A stretch of 64,000 nt of DNA from Bacillus sp. AFS029637 (GCF_002584985.1 NZ_NUPZ01000017.1:62001-126000), one strand, 5' to 3'. Positions 17,525-27,409 are shown, counted from the stretch's first letter. Program-made: numbers and translations. The notes: generated by a model not told the origin, from the letters alone.

Positions 17525-18892
17525 ATGAAACATTCCTTATTGGAGACAAATCCAGAACCAGGAAAGAAAGAATCATTGCTTACACGATGTGCAAATGTAT
17601 TTTCGAGATGGTCTCAGAAATATGTCCCAGATGCCTTTGTTATTGCGGTGCTGCTCACTTTATTTACTTTCATTATAGCTTTGTTGATGAATCCCTCAGA
17701 TCCGTACAAAATCGTAAAATCTTGGGGGGATGGATTTTGGACTTATTTAACGTTTACAATGCAAATGGTATTGCTAATGGTTACAGGGATGACGCTAGCT
17801 TCTGTCCCGTTTATTAATAGAGGCTTGCAGTCTATTGCAAAGTTAGCCGATACACCTCAAAAGGCTTATACGATGACATTTTTGATCAGTGCAATTGCAT
17901 ACTATATCAATTGGGGACTAGCTGTAGTTGTGGGAGCGATCATTGCGAAGGAAGTAGCGAAAAAGAATCCGAATGCACATTTTCCATTACTTGTAGCAGC
18001 TGCTTATGCTCCGACAGCCTTATATAGCGCAGGTCTTTCAAGTTCTATTGGCCTGACAATTGCCACAAAGGATCATTTTCTTGTAGATATGATTGGAATT
18101 ATTCCTACCTCACAAACAATCTTTAGTTATTCTACTCTAATTATTTTTTTCGCTCTACTCATCACGATGCCAATTATTATTGTACTTATGGCTCCAAAAA
18201 GTGGGATTATCAGCTATAAAGCACCCGAAACTGATACAAATTCTTTTGTAAAACCTCCTCAAAAGAATTTAACTGTTGCGGAAAAACTAGAATGGACACC
18301 GGTTCTAGGAATAGTATTAGGTGCAATTGGCACGTTGTATTGTGTTTATGAATTCGTGAACGGTCGTAGTTTAGATTTAAATATCATTAATTTGTTTTTC
18401 TTGTCACTTGGTTTGCTCCTGCATGGTTCTCTTGGTAACTTTGCACAAGGATTCAAAGAATCTGCGCAATCCATCTCTCCGATTATCCTACAGTTTCCAT
18501 TTTATGCGGGGATTATCGCTGTTTTAGGTAGTTCAGGATTGGGGAGCTCAATCATTGAATGGATGGCATCCATTGCGTCAAAGGATACATTTGATATATT
18601 TACATATTGGTCAGCGGGATTGGTGAACTTATTGGCACCATCTGGCGGGGGACAATGGGCTTTGCAAGGGCCACTGCAGGTTCCGGCAGGATTGAAGTTA
18701 GGTGTAGATCCGGCTACTATCGCTATGGCGGTAGGCTGGGGGGACGCATGGACAAATTTGATTCAGCCGTTCTGGGCACTACCTCTTTTAGGTGTGCTGG
18801 GATTGAAAATTAAAGACATTATGGGGTATTGTTTCATTCTCTGCATTTGGGTTGGGATAGTTACAAGTTTATTGATGTTATTTGTATATTAG
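17525..18892 (+). CDS. Short-chain fatty acid transporter, AtoE/TIGR00366 family
   Basis: 455 residues with about 12 membrane segments. Family features include the N-terminal VPDAFVIAVLLTLFTF segment and the C-terminal APSGGGQWALQGP and GWGDAWTNLIQPFWALPLLG motifs. It starts at an ATG 5 bases after GAAAGGAGA. Members take up acetoacetate and short-chain fatty acids. No acetoacetate-degrading genes are next to it. A deleted paralogue lies at 14039-14561. Confidence 0.9.
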   Translation: MKHSLLETNPEPGKKESLLTRCANVFSRWSQKYVPDAFVIAVLLTLFTFIIALLMNPSDPYKIVKSWGDGFWTYLTFTMQMVLLMVTGMTLASVPFINRGLQSIAKLADTPQKAYTMTFLISAIAYYINWGLAVVVGAIIAKEVAKKNPNAHFPLLVAAAYAPTALYSAGLSSSIGLTIATKDHFLVDMIGIIPTSQTIFSYSTLIIFFALLITMPIIIVLMAPKSGIISYKAPETDTNSFVKPPQKNLTVAEKLEWTPVLGIVLGAIGTLYCVYEFVNGRSLDLNIINLFFLSLGLLLHGSLGNFAQGFKESAQSISPIILQFPFYAGIIAVLGSSGLGSSIIEWMASIASKDTFDIFTYWSAGLVNLLAPSGGGQWALQGPLQVPAGLKLGVDPATIAMAVGWGDAWTNLIQPFWALPLLGVLGLKIKDIMGYCFILCIWVGIVTSLLMLFVY

Positions 18893-18937
18893 CTTTCATA
18901 GGAATACACATCACTATCAAGTAATACCATTAAAATG

Positions 18938-18988
18938 AAAAAAACGCTATTCTTTCTGTAAATACATAGGAAAGGATAGCGTTTTTTT
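18938..18988 (+). terminator. Rho-independent terminator
   Basis: AAAAAACGCTAT...CTTTC pairs with GGAAAG.ATAGCGTTTTTTT. It ends the fatty-acid transporter transcript. Confidence 0.8.
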
Positions 18989-19201
18989 ATGTCTATTTCT
19001 GTATCTGATGAATTACAATTATTTGCTCAAGAATTTTAAAGATTCTTATCTTCAAATATCTTACGAGATATTGCTAGAGATGTTGGTTTTGTGCAACAAA
19101 CAGGTAGGTACCAAGCAAGTATTTAGTTACTTTATGTGCTTGGGTGAGTCAAAATGCCACTAAAACTTCTTTCACATGTATGGAATATACAGGGGTTTTT
19201 A
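18989..19201 (+). pseudogene. IS4-family (IS231-like) transposase N-terminal remnant
   Basis: Starting at an ATG, the reading MSISVSDELQLFAQEF then stop, RFLSSNILRDIARDVGF...RYQAS, and after a frameshift AWVSQNATKTSFT matches the opening of IS231/IS4-type transposases. It has at least two stops or frameshifts and lacks the DDE catalytic part. No terminal repeats are obvious. It is an inactive relic. Confidence 0.65.
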
Positions 19202-19408
19202 TCCGCAAGCTGTTCTTTATCAAGCTCAGCATGATGACCACCATCAACACCGTGGTTAAAAGTATTCAATATGGTATGGCAGAACCGGGAGTGTTGGAAG
19301 TACTACGAGAACTGTTGGACATTATGAATAAGAGACAATAAAAAACTCTTCTTGGATGCAAGAGGATTTTTTTATTGGGAATAGTAAGGGTGAAGGGAGG
19401 GATTACAT

Positions 19409-19513
19409 ATGGGAAAAGGTAGAAGTAATAATGCTGGTAAAAAGCAACCGAATTTCGATGATTCATCTAATTTCGCTAAACAAAGCCAACCGACAGAAAA
19501 GAAAAAGAAATAA
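19409..19513 (+). CDS. 34-residue basic hydrophilic protein
   Basis: A strong GAAGGGAGG ribosome site precedes this ATG. The product is highly polar and lysine-rich (MGKGRSNNAGKKQPNFDD...TEKKKK). The composition resembles small acid-soluble or other spore core proteins of Bacillus, but I cannot name it. A clean terminator follows two bases after the stop, which supports a real transcript. Confidence 0.55.
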   Translation: MGKGRSNNAGKKQPNFDDSSNFAKQSQPTEKKKK

Positions 19514-19514
19514 G

Positions 19515-19552
19515 AAAAGAATCTCTCTTTATCAAGAGAGATTCTTTTTTAA
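19515..19552 (+). terminator. Rho-independent terminator
   Basis: AAGAATCTCTCTT pairs with AAGAGAGATTCTTTTTT, directly after the 34-residue gene. Confidence 0.8.
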
Positions 19553-19614
19553 ATGGTATTTCTTGTTGCAGTATCTTCTAATAACTTATAGGTTTGGTGT
19601 AAATAAAACTTCCA

Positions 19615-20874
19615 CTACTGTGGAAGCTTCTCCAAATGATGCGCAATATCAATATACATATTGGAGTAAACTGAATGGATTTCATTACTTGGCGTAGCGT
19701 TAGAAGAGAAGTGGACAATTACCATATTTGCTTTCGGATCGATGTAAAGTGTTTGTCCGTAACTACCTAACACTTCGAAAGCATCTTGTTCATTGTGCGG
19801 AATCCACCATTGATTATGATAAGAAATGGAAGCTCCAGGGCCAACCTCAAGTTCACCTTCTTGGACATTTTTTATATCTTCAGTAATAGAAGAGGGGAGG
19901 ATTTGTTTTCCATTATATTCCCCGTTGTTTAATAGTAATTGTCCAAATCTAGCCATATCTCTAGCAGTTGCATTTAAGCCAGCGCTTGCTTGTTCTACTT
20001 TTGTTTCATCTGTAACGTAATACGCGTTTTCTTCCATACCAATTTGAGACCAAATTCGTTCACTTACATTTTCAGCTAGAGATTTACCAGTAATGTTTCG
20101 AATAATCCAAGCGAGCGTTTCAGCTGATCCGTTATCGTAAGAAAAAGTAGAACCAGATGGTGCAGTTTCTTCCGCTTCTCGCAACATATCATAAATGCTC
20201 ATCGGACCGTCGTAGTTTTTACCTCGAGGTAAAATATTGCTAGCTAAATATAGTTGCGCATCTTGATTTTCTAACGCTGGATGTTCATATCCGTGAGTCG
20301 GGTATTCTGCAGAAACTTGCATGTCCATTAATTGTTGCAGCGAGGCATTACCGAAAGGTGTGTTTTTTAATTCTTTTACGTACGTTTCAGCCGTTTTCTC
20401 TACATCAATACGATTTGCTTCAGCGAGAGATTGTATAATTGCCCCGGTAAATACTTTTGCTAATGATGCCATACCATGAGGTTCATTCTCTTTATATCCA
20501 TTGAAATATCGTTCATAAACAAGTTGTCCATTATGTAAAACGACGAAAGCATCTGTTTTGTTTTCGTCTAAAAGTTTTTTTAGAGGCGTTGTATTTCCGA
20601 ATCTACGCTCCACAGCAAAATCGTCTAAGTTTTGTAATGCAGTAGGGAAGTGGGAAATTTGATTAGGGTTATTATGTACCTCGTTAATTAAGGTGAATTC
20701 TTTCATATGCGTGTACGACCAACGTAAGTAAGGATCGTCTAACCAATTTTTCTTAGTGACATTATCTTTAGATGGAGTCATTTTATTATGTTTGAAGTAA
20801 GTAAAACCAAGCCCTGTAATTACAAATATAAATGTGAGTATGAGTAAGAGTAGGGGAGATTTTTTTAGTTTCAT
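19615..20874 (-). CDS. Membrane-anchored serine hydrolase (beta-lactamase/AmpC-like family)
   Basis: 419 residues. An N-terminal hydrophobic anchor (about 7-26) should place the enzyme outside the membrane. The catalytic SxxK motif is SLAK in GMASLAKVFTG (about residue 137), and the YxN motif is YDN in FSYDNGSAE (about 250). Such proteins are often penicillin-binding-like esterases or D-amino peptidases rather than true beta-lactamases. A GGAGGG ribosome site lies six bases before the ATG. Confidence 0.88.
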   Translation of the reverse strand: MKLKKSPLLLLILTFIFVITGLGFTYFKHNKMTPSKDNVTKKNWLDDPYLRWSYTHMKEFTLINEVHNNPNQISHFPTALQNLDDFAVERRFGNTTPLKKLLDENKTDAFVVLHNGQLVYERYFNGYKENEPHGMASLAKVFTGAIIQSLAEANRIDVEKTAETYVKELKNTPFGNASLQQLMDMQVSAEYPTHGYEHPALENQDAQLYLASNILPRGKNYDGPMSIYDMLREAEETAPSGSTFSYDNGSAETLAWIIRNITGKSLAENVSERIWSQIGMEENAYYVTDETKVEQASAGLNATARDMARFGQLLLNNGEYNGKQILPSSITEDIKNVQEGELEVGPGASISYHNQWWIPHNEQDAFEVLGSYGQTLYIDPKANMVIVHFSSNATPSNEIHSVYSNMYIDIAHHLEKLPQ

Positions 20875-20931
20875 ATAGGTCCCTCCTTGTTGATGCTATT
20901 ATAAGTATACGCTTCTATTGAAAGAAATACA

Positions 20932-20971
20932 AAATAAGGAAAGTAAACGGAGAAGTTTACTTTCCTTATTT
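20932..20971 (-). terminator. Terminator downstream of the MFS gene
   Basis: AAATAAGGAAAGTAAAC is exactly complementary to GTTTACTTTCCTTATTT around a six-base loop. It ends the minus-strand MarR-MFS transcript just after the MFS stop codon. Confidence 0.8.
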
Positions 20972-20974
20972 ATG

Positions 20975-22174
20975 TTAAGCGGATACTTGTCCGTCTGTAC
21001 GTTGTTTCTTGAATTTTTGTTTTCGTCCGTGTAATCCATAATATAGAAGTAAAGTGAACGCAACGATAATAGCCGCGATAAAATACATATTATGATAACT
21101 TGATTTCGCAGCGACTATACCTAAAATGAAAGAACCAAAGCCAATGCCGCTATCAAAGAACGAGTAGTAAGTAGCTGTCGCAGAACCACGTCGATGGTTT
21201 GGAGCGGCAGAAATTGCAATCGTTTGGAAGCTAGGAATTAATGTTCCGTAGCCTAAACCGATTAATACACCTGCGCTTAGGAACCAAAATGGAGTTTGCG
21301 CTTGACTTAAAGCGAACATTCCAATTGTGAAGATAATAATAGCTGGATAAATAAGTACATTTTCACCGAAACGATCAAAGATTTTTCCTGTAAATGGACG
21401 AGAAATTACAACAACAAGTGCGTATACAATAAAGAAGTAACTAGCAACCTCTCCTAAACCGAGTTCTTTTGCATAAATAGGAATAAAGGATAAAATACCA
21501 CTATAAGAAAAGGCTAAAACAAATCCTGTTAGAGCGATTGGAATAGAGGATGGTTCAATTAAGTCTTTCCAGTTCATTTTTTCTCGTTTTTGTTTGCTTA
21601 CCGGTTCTTCATGAGGAATATTCACTACTAATCCTAATAAAAATGCGAGTAATGAAAATACGGAACAAACAATAAATAGTACAGTAAATGAAAAATGGGA
21701 AATAATTGTTAAACCTAAAAAAGGACCAATTACCATTGGCAGACTCATAAATACGCCGTAATAAGCAAGTGCTTCACCACGTTTATGAATTGGCGCAACA
21801 TCAGTTACAATCGTACCAGTTGCAGTAGTTGCCATCCCGAACCCAATGCCATGTAAGAAGCGAAGGGCAAGTAATAAAAATAAACTTTGCGCACCGAAAT
21901 ACATAACAGTAGCGGCTAAAAATAGTGAAAGTGAAATAAATAATATTTTCTTTCTTCCTAAATCATCGAGCCATTTTCCTGTGAATGGTCTACATAAAAC
22001 AGATGAAATAAGAAAAACAGTTGCAACTAAACCAATTTCCTCAGGTTTTCCTTTTAGGCCGTCTATAACGTAGACGGGTAGAGTAGTCATAAGCATGTAA
22101 AATGTTAAAAAGAGAAATAGACTACTAAAACAAGTTCCGAGGAAATCCTTCGTCCAAAGTTTTTCACTTTGCAT
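20975..22174 (-). CDS. Major facilitator superfamily transporter
   Basis: About 399 residues with 12 membrane segments. MFS signatures are visible as DDLGRKK after segment 2 and FDRFGENV in the second half. The ATG at 22174 is preferred because GGAGGG lies seven bases upstream; the in-frame ATG six bases earlier is too close. The MarR-type repressor ends 15 bases upstream, so the two form an operon. This suggests an efflux pump induced by its substrate. Confidence 0.88.
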   Translation of the reverse strand: MQSEKLWTKDFLGTCFSSLFLFLTFYMLMTTLPVYVIDGLKGKPEEIGLVATVFLISSVLCRPFTGKWLDDLGRKKILFISLSLFLAATVMYFGAQSLFLLLALRFLHGIGFGMATTATGTIVTDVAPIHKRGEALAYYGVFMSLPMVIGPFLGLTIISHFSFTVLFIVCSVFSLLAFLLGLVVNIPHEEPVSKQKREKMNWKDLIEPSSIPIALTGFVLAFSYSGILSFIPIYAKELGLGEVASYFFIVYALVVVISRPFTGKIFDRFGENVLIYPAIIIFTIGMFALSQAQTPFWFLSAGVLIGLGYGTLIPSFQTIAISAAPNHRRGSATATYYSFFDSGIGFGSFILGIVAAKSSYHNMYFIAAIIVAFTLLLYYGLHGRKQKFKKQRTDGQVSA

Positions 22175-22189
22175 CGTCATCCCTCCAAT

Positions 22190-22606
22190 TTAATCTAAGT
22201 TTTTAATTATTTGTTGTAACACTTGAAATGCTTGATGTAAGTCAGCTTCATTAATACCTTCTAGCGCCTTTTCTTCGAAAGCATCAACTTCTTCTTGCCA
22301 TAGCGGAATCATTTTTATCGCTGTTTCTGATAAAGAAATGAGCTTCTCGCGGCGATCTTTTCCTTCTGTACGAATAATCCAGCCCATTGTTTCCATACGT
22401 GTTAACGTACGAGTCATCGTTGGGGATTCAACATTTAAATACTGGCACAATTCTGTTTGGGTACAAGATCCAGTTTGATTAATGCGAAAAATTACAGCCC
22501 ATTGTGCACTAAACAACCCAGTTGGAGATACGCGTTCATTAAACTTCTTCGTAAACTTTCGAGAAGTCTGGCTGACAATGTGAAAAAAATGTTGTTTTTC
22601 GTCCAT
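22190..22606 (-). CDS. MarR-family transcriptional regulator
   Basis: About 138 residues from the ATG at 22606, which follows AAAGGA at a good distance. A winged helix-turn-helix spans about 40-100 (TQTELCQYLNVESPTMTRTL...RTEGKDRREKLISLS), with the usual DxRxK wing. It probably represses itself and the MFS pump through a palindrome just upstream of the start. Confidence 0.9.
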   Translation of the reverse strand: MDEKQHFFHIVSQTSRKFTKKFNERVSPTGLFSAQWAVIFRINQTGSCTQTELCQYLNVESPTMTRTLTRMETMGWIIRTEGKDRREKLISLSETAIKMIPLWQEEVDAFEEKALEGINEADLHQAFQVLQQIIKNLD

Positions 22607-22626
22607 ATAGTTTGATCCTTTCAAAT

Positions 22627-22644
22627 TAGTTACCTAGCTAACTA
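22627..22644. promoter_or_regulatory. Palindromic candidate MarR operator
   Basis: TAGTTACCTAGCTAACTA is an almost perfect 18-bp palindrome (one mismatched pair) about 20 bases before the MarR start codon. The size and place suit a MarR dimer site. Confidence 0.6.
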
Positions 22645-22795
22645 TATACCTTTTTATTCTTATTGTCTAGTAATAGACATGTTGATTTATGTAAAAAATT
22701 CGTAGAGGTTTTATGTTGAGAACATATATTCTACATGGTATTCTTTAATTAAGTAAAGAATTTTCTTTCTATTGAAAAGAATGGGGGAACTTGTG

Positions 22796-23698
22796 ATGAT
22801 TAAGCCTGCAACAATGGAGTTTGTTTCACTATCAAACGGAGAAACGATTGCGTATCAGGAAGTTGGAAGGCAAAATACAGAAATTCTTGTACTCATTCAT
22901 GGGAACATGACATCGTCACAACACTGGGATTTAGTCATTGAAAAATTGCAAGGTCAATATCATATTTACGCTCTTGATTTAAGAGGATTTGGAAAATCGA
23001 CATATAATAAGTCGATAGATTCATTACAAGACTTTGCTGAAGATGTAAAACTCTTTATCGATCAATTAAAACTAGAGAAATTTTCATTAATGGGATGGTC
23101 AATGGGCGGTGGTGTTGCGATGCAATTTACAGCAAATCACCCGGATTTTGTAGAAAAGTTAATCTTAGTAGAATCAGTAGGGATGAAAGGCTATCCAATC
23201 TTTAAAAAAGATATTAACGGGCAACCGATCGTATCAAGTTTAGTAAAGACAAAAGAAGAAATTGCGCAAGATCCAGTACAAATCGCTCCAGTACTAGATG
23301 CGATAAAAAATATGAATAAATTATATTACCGTACAGTATGGAATCTATTAATATATACAAATAACCAACCCGAACCAGATCGTTATGAAAAGTATTTAGA
23401 TGATATGTTAACGCAGCGCAATTTCGTAGATGTGAATTATGCGCTCATTACATTTAATATTTCGGATGAACATAATGGAGTTGTAGAGGGAAATAAACAA
23501 ATTCATCATATTAAAGCTCCTACACTCGTCATACAAGGTGACAGAGATTATGTCGTACCGCAAGTCGTCGGTGAAGAGTTAGCAAAGCATTTGCCGAATG
23601 CGGAATTGAAGGTGTTAGAAGACTGTGGTCATTCACCGTTTATTGATTGTTTAGATGTGTTTATAAAGCATGTAGAGGATTGGTTAGAACAGAAATAA
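22796..23698 (+). CDS. Alpha/beta hydrolase
   Basis: 300 residues. The oxyanion region HGNMTS (about 40), nucleophile elbow GWSMGGG (about 103) and late GHS (about 280) give the Ser-Asp-His layout of the alpha/beta-hydrolase fold. The ATG at 22796 is chosen because GGGGGA lies seven bases upstream. The substrate is unknown; relatives include esterases, lactonases and dehalogenase-like enzymes. It diverges from the MarR gene and may share its control region. Confidence 0.88.
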   Translation: MIKPATMEFVSLSNGETIAYQEVGRQNTEILVLIHGNMTSSQHWDLVIEKLQGQYHIYALDLRGFGKSTYNKSIDSLQDFAEDVKLFIDQLKLEKFSLMGWSMGGGVAMQFTANHPDFVEKLILVESVGMKGYPIFKKDINGQPIVSSLVKTKEEIAQDPVQIAPVLDAIKNMNKLYYRTVWNLLIYTNNQPEPDRYEKYLDDMLTQRNFVDVNYALITFNISDEHNGVVEGNKQIHHIKAPTLVIQGDRDYVVPQVVGEELAKHLPNAELKVLEDCGHSPFIDCLDVFIKHVEDWLEQK

Positions 23699-23758
23699 TC
23701 CCCGAAATGAACAGTATTGCATATACTATAACATTGTAAGTAAAAGGGGAGAACATCC

Positions 23759-23983
23759 ATGCATCAACCAGTCTTAATTGCACAGTCACCATATAATCAT
23801 CATTTATATACAAAAATAATGATTAATCCGATGTATATGCAAGTTTCACCAGCTGTAGTTCCTATGCAAATGCAGCAGCCAACAGCTCATGCTCATCATT
23901 ATTTATATGGACCATCATTTTATGTAAATCCATATTTTAAGCACTTTCATTACAATGTGAAAGCACAAGTTTGGGAAGGGTAA
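23759..23983 (+). CDS. Small Met/His/Tyr-rich protein, possible spore-coat component
   Basis: 74 residues rich in methionine, histidine, tyrosine and glutamine (NPMYMQ, MQMQQPTAHAHHYLYG, YFKHFHYN). I recognise no family. The composition recalls spore-coat proteins. A GCATATACTATA stretch about 30 bases upstream resembles the -10 region of the late sporulation sigma factors, but this is only suggestive. The ribosome site is AAGGGGAG. Confidence 0.6.
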   Translation: MHQPVLIAQSPYNHHLYTKIMINPMYMQVSPAVVPMQMQQPTAHAHHYLYGPSFYVNPYFKHFHYNVKAQVWEG

Positions 23984-24019
23984 GAAGCTAAAAGGTCCAT
24001 TCTTTTAGCTTCTTTTTTT
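23984..24019 (+). terminator. Rho-independent terminator
   Basis: GAAGCTAAAAG pairs with CTTTTAGCTTC followed by a T-run, directly after the Met/His-rich gene. Confidence 0.82.
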
Positions 24020-24094
24020 ATTATTATGAATATTTTGTACACGCATTTGCAGAAACAGTTTATAATGGAAAGCGGAAGAAGGTGAGGGAAGAGG

Positions 24095-25291
24095 ATGTCA
24101 ATGCGTTTTACATTTTGGATTATGGCTGGGGTTGCAGCAATTTCTGGCTTATCGCAAGGAATGCTACTACCTACAATCGCCATGATTTTTGAACAAGAAG
24201 GAGTTAGTTCAAGTATTAACGGTATTCATGCGACGGCCTTATACATCGGGATATTATTTATTTCACCGTTTCTTGAAAAACCGATGCAAAGGTTTGGAAT
24301 GAAACCAATTATCGTAATTGGTGTTTTTCTCGTTATTATTTCATTATTCTTTTTTACAAAAATATTTTCATTTTGGGTATGGTTTATTCTTAGATTTCTA
24401 GTTGGCGTTGGAGATCATATGCTTCATGTCGGAACACAAACGTGGATTACAACAACATCGGACCCTAGTAAAATAGGCAGACAAGTATCGATATACGGCG
24501 TATTCTGCGGAATTGGTTTTGCAATTGGTCCTTATTTGGCAAGTACAGTTCAGTACGGTCTAGCAACGCCATTTATCGTATCTACTATACTTTGCTTAAT
24601 AGGGTGGATTTTACTATTACCAACGAAAAATGCATTCCCAGCACAAGATAAAACGAATACGGAAAGTGAATCATCATTTTCTCGTTATAAACAAGTCGTT
24701 GGATTAGCTGGGATTGCACTTATTGGTCCACTTGCATATGGTGTGCTTGAAGCGATGTTAAATAGTAACTTACCAGTATACGCACTTCGCCAAGGGTGGT
24801 CTGTATCAGATGTTTCTTTCTTAATACCAGCATTCGCGATTGGAGGTATTATTACACAAATCCCGCTCGGTATATTGAGTGATAAATATGGAAGAGACCG
24901 TATATTAACGTGGACGTTCAGCATAAGTACGGGTATTTTCTTGCTTGCGGCAGTATTTGATCAATATTACTGGATCGTCTTTGCCTGTATGCTTTTAGCT
25001 GGTATGGTCATTGGATCGTGCTTCTCTTTAGGACTTGGATTTATGACTGATTTATTACCGAGACACTTACTACCAGCAGGTAATATATTATCTGGAATCG
25101 CCTTCAGTTTAGGAAGTATTATGGGACCTGTATTAGGAGGCGTATTTATAGAAAAAATACAGTATACAAGCTTTTTTATTGCGGTTATGATTATAATGGG
25201 AATTCTCGCAATGGTATATATAATCTACATGAAGAATCAATTCGCATCAAGAAAAATAGAAAGTAGGTTAGGTCATGACAAAACAACCTAA
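24095..25291 (+). CDS. Major facilitator superfamily transporter
   Basis: 398 residues with 12 membrane segments. The second half has the MFS loop motif SDKYGRDR. The first-half loop is weak ([10 protein letters not shown]). An in-frame ATG two codons downstream sits at a better distance from GGGAAGAGG and may be the true start. The end overlaps the NETI gene by 17 bases, so the two are probably co-translated. The substrate is unknown; drug or metabolite export is plausible. Confidence 0.85.
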   Translation: MSMRFTFWIMAGVAAISGLSQGMLLPTIAMIFEQEGVSSSINGIHATALYIGILFISPFLEKPMQRFGMKPIIVIGVFLVIISLFFFTKIFSFWVWFILRFLVGVGDHMLHVGTQTWITTTSDPSKIGRQVSIYGVFCGIGFAIGPYLASTVQYGLATPFIVSTILCLIGWILLLPTKNAFPAQDKTNTESESSFSRYKQVVGLAGIALIGPLAYGVLEAMLNSNLPVYALRQGWSVSDVSFLIPAFAIGGIITQIPLGILSDKYGRDRILTWTFSISTGIFLLAAVFDQYYWIVFACMLLAGMVIGSCFSLGLGFMTDLLPRHLLPAGNILSGIAFSLGSIMGPVLGGVFIEKIQYTSFFIAVMIIMGILAMVYIIYMKNQFASRKIESRLGHDKTT

Positions 25292-25475
25292 TAAAAAGAA
25301 ATTTGAAGTACTCGAAAACGAAACAATTACAGACTGCTTAGCACGTATGGAACAAGAAGGCTACGCACCGTCTCGTCGCATGGAAGAACCAATCTTTCAT
25401 GAAGTGAAGAAAGACGGCAAAACAGAAGTGGAACCGTGCGGTAGAAAAATTGTTTTTGAGGGGAAATTGAAGTAA
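25275..25475 (+). CDS. NETI-motif protein
   Basis: 66 residues containing [18 protein letters not shown], the motif that gives the NETI family its name, and a C-terminal [19 protein letters not shown]. It is a small cytosolic Bacillaceae protein of unknown function. It overlaps the upstream MFS gene by 17 bases. Confidence 0.85.
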   Translation: MTKQPNKKKFEVLENETITDCLARMEQEGYAPSRRMEEPIFHEVKKDGKTEVEPCGRKIVFEGKLK

Positions 25476-25507
25476 TACGAATAGCAAATTTTCTTTCTGG
25501 TATAGAG

Positions 25508-25540
25508 CCATCCAATTCATTTGAGTTGGGTGGTTTTTTT
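25508..25540 (+). terminator. Rho-independent terminator
   Basis: CCATCCAA pairs with TTGGGTGG and is followed by seven Ts. It ends the MFS-NETI transcript. Confidence 0.78.
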
Positions 25541-25738
25541 ACAATTCAAAAAAAACAAGCTCATGCGGAAGGGTTTGCTATACAAAAATGTAAAAGTAAA
25601 TTGAAAAGTCCGTAATGGATAGAATTTCGGCGCTGGGACATATTTATACCTTTGTAGGAACGAACAATTATACAAAAGTAGGATGATTTCAAATATATGT
25701 ATTTGTATTATAAAAATATGAAAGGGGGGATGAATATA

Positions 25739-26197
25739 ATGATACAAAGCATATATGAAACTCATTTACATGTAAGAAATTTAGAAAAGGCGATAAATTT
25801 CTATCAAAATAAATTAGGTTTAACATTAGCAAAAAGACTATCGAAAAGACGAGTTGCATTCTTTTGGGTAGGAGAAAACAAAAAACAAATGCTCGGATTA
25901 TGGGAAGTACATACAAATGTAGATTTTGAGACGAAACACTTCGCTTTTCGTGTAGATTTAGAGTTTTTAAAGACTTCTAAATTGTGGTTAGAGAAACGTG
26001 GAATAGAGGTAGTAGGGAGTCAGGGAAAAGGAGATCGAGAACCAATTGTCCAAAGGTGGATGCCAGCTGCAAGCGTATATTTTTTAGATTGTGATGGAAA
26101 TAAATTAGAGTTTATTTCTATACTAGATGATGATCCAGATGAACTAGAATATGCAACGTATTTAAGTGAATGGGATGCGGAGCATCAAGAAAAATAA
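25739..26197 (+). CDS. VOC-family (glyoxalase/bleomycin-resistance fold) protein
   Basis: 152 residues from the ATG at 25739, placed ten bases after AAAGGGGGG. The vicinal-oxygen-chelate fold is seen in ETHLHVRNLEKAINFYQNKLGL at the start and PAASVYFLDCDGNKLEFIS near the end. The histidine and glutamate in these segments are likely metal ligands. The substrate is unknown. The stop codon falls in a short bcr1-like tail (ATAAAGTTTAATCAGTAGGAG). Confidence 0.88.
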   Translation: MIQSIYETHLHVRNLEKAINFYQNKLGLTLAKRLSKRRVAFFWVGENKKQMLGLWEVHTNVDFETKHFAFRVDLEFLKTSKLWLEKRGIEVVGSQGKGDREPIVQRWMPAASVYFLDCDGNKLEFISILDDDPDELEYATYLSEWDAEHQEK

Positions 26198-26256
26198 AGT
26201 TTAATCAGTAGGAGTTTTATAGCTTTGTATTATGTTAAATAGATAGAGACAAATAA

Positions 26257-26294
26257 AATCCCTCAAGAAAAGGCATGTTCTTGAAGGATTTTTT
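26257..26294. terminator. Bidirectional terminator
   Basis: AATCCCTCAAGAA pairs with TTCTTGAAGGATT followed by a T-run, and an A-rich flank lies on the other side. It sits between the convergent VOC and SLH genes. Confidence 0.75.
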
Positions 26295-26326
26295 ATGCTT
26301 TATATATTTATATTATTTGTAACTTA

Positions 26327-27409
26327 TTAATTATATTCATGATTAGATATTTCAGCGCGTTGAATATAACCATCAGAGAAGCTGAAATAAAGATAATAGC
26401 TTCCTCGATTATATACAAAGCCTTCGCTAGTCATATCCCCTCCGATTTCATCGGGTTCACCAAACCACTCTTTTAATTCATTGATAGTTATATCCATTTT
26501 TACCCATATATGTCTTGCGTCCGAAGGGTACATGTCAATATTATAATCGCCGTATACTGCTATATTAGGTGCATCACATTCTGTACATGGTGCTTTTTTC
26601 AAAACATCAGGCACTCCATATTCTTTTTTTACATCAGATAGATCTTTACCCAATGCATTTAATGTAAATGGACCAAACGTTCCATTCTGTAAAGCTGTTG
26701 TTAACATTTGTTTCATTTCTTCTTTTGAATTGATGTTGAAATTATAATCTCTGTTTTTTGCTATTGCATTATATAAAAATTGTGCATACTCCTCACGTTT
26801 CACAAGCGTGTTGCCATTGTAATTACCTGCCTCATCACCGTAGGATATTCGGTTACTACGTAGCGTATTTACAAATTTATAGGCCCAATGATCTTGAGGT
26901 ACATCTTTAAAGTTACTTTGGCCTTTTGATTGTAATTGAAATGCTTTTTGTAATACTACTGCCATTTCATACCGAGTTAATGCATCATCTGGACGAAAAG
27001 CACCTGTTCCATCACCTGTCATAATTCCAGCCTGTACAATAGCTTTAATATCCTTTTCAAACATATGATTTTTAATATCGTTAAACATATTGCTCTGTTC
27101 ATTGTTTGCTGTTAAACCTAAATGACGAGCGATTAAAGAAGTTACCTGGCCTCTAGTAATATTATCCCCAAAACCAAATTTTCCATTTCCATATCCGTTA
27201 AAAAGTCCTGCTGACGCTAAGTAATCAATGGCATCTTTTGACCAGTGGTCCTTTGGTACATCTGTAAATACAGTGTTCGCATTGCCAGCTACTTTATAGT
27301 TATTCGTAGTTGTTTGTGCGTTTGCTGTGCCTACCATCATTGTAGTTGCTAGTGCTGTGGTGATCACGAATCCCAAAATTTTTTTAGCTTTGCTTGTTTT
27401 CTTGCCCAT
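26327..27409 (-). CDS. S-layer-homology (SLH) surface protein with a DUF4309-like tail
   Basis: 360 residues. A signal peptide ends at ANA-QTT (about residue 31). Three SLH repeats follow (about 45-220), with motifs such as FTDVPKDHWSKDAIDYL and NITRGQVTSLIARHL. These should bind pyruvylated secondary wall polymer. The C-terminal domain (about 235-360) includes a CTEC pair and GDYNIDMYPS; it resembles DUF4309-type domains, but this is tentative. A GGGAGG ribosome site precedes the ATG. Confidence 0.85.
   Translation of the reverse strand: MGKKTSKAKKILGFVITTALATTMMVGTANAQTTTNNYKVAGNANTVFTDVPKDHWSKDAIDYLASAGLFNGYGNGKFGFGDNITRGQVTSLIARHLGLTANNEQSNMFNDIKNHMFEKDIKAIVQAGIMTGDGTGAFRPDDALTRYEMAVVLQKAFQLQSKGQSNFKDVPQDHWAYKFVNTLRSNRISYGDEAGNYNGNTLVKREEYAQFLYNAIAKNRDYNFNINSKEEMKQMLTTALQNGTFGPFTLNALGKDLSDVKKEYGVPDVLKKAPCTECDAPNIAVYGDYNIDMYPSDARHIWVKMDITINELKEWFGEPDEIGGDMTSEGFVYNRGSYYLYFSFSDGYIQRAEISNHEYN

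Noticed and set aside
17479-17817. Frame overlapping the start of the AtoE transporter
   Set aside because: It is out of frame with the clear transporter and has no ribosome site or family pattern.
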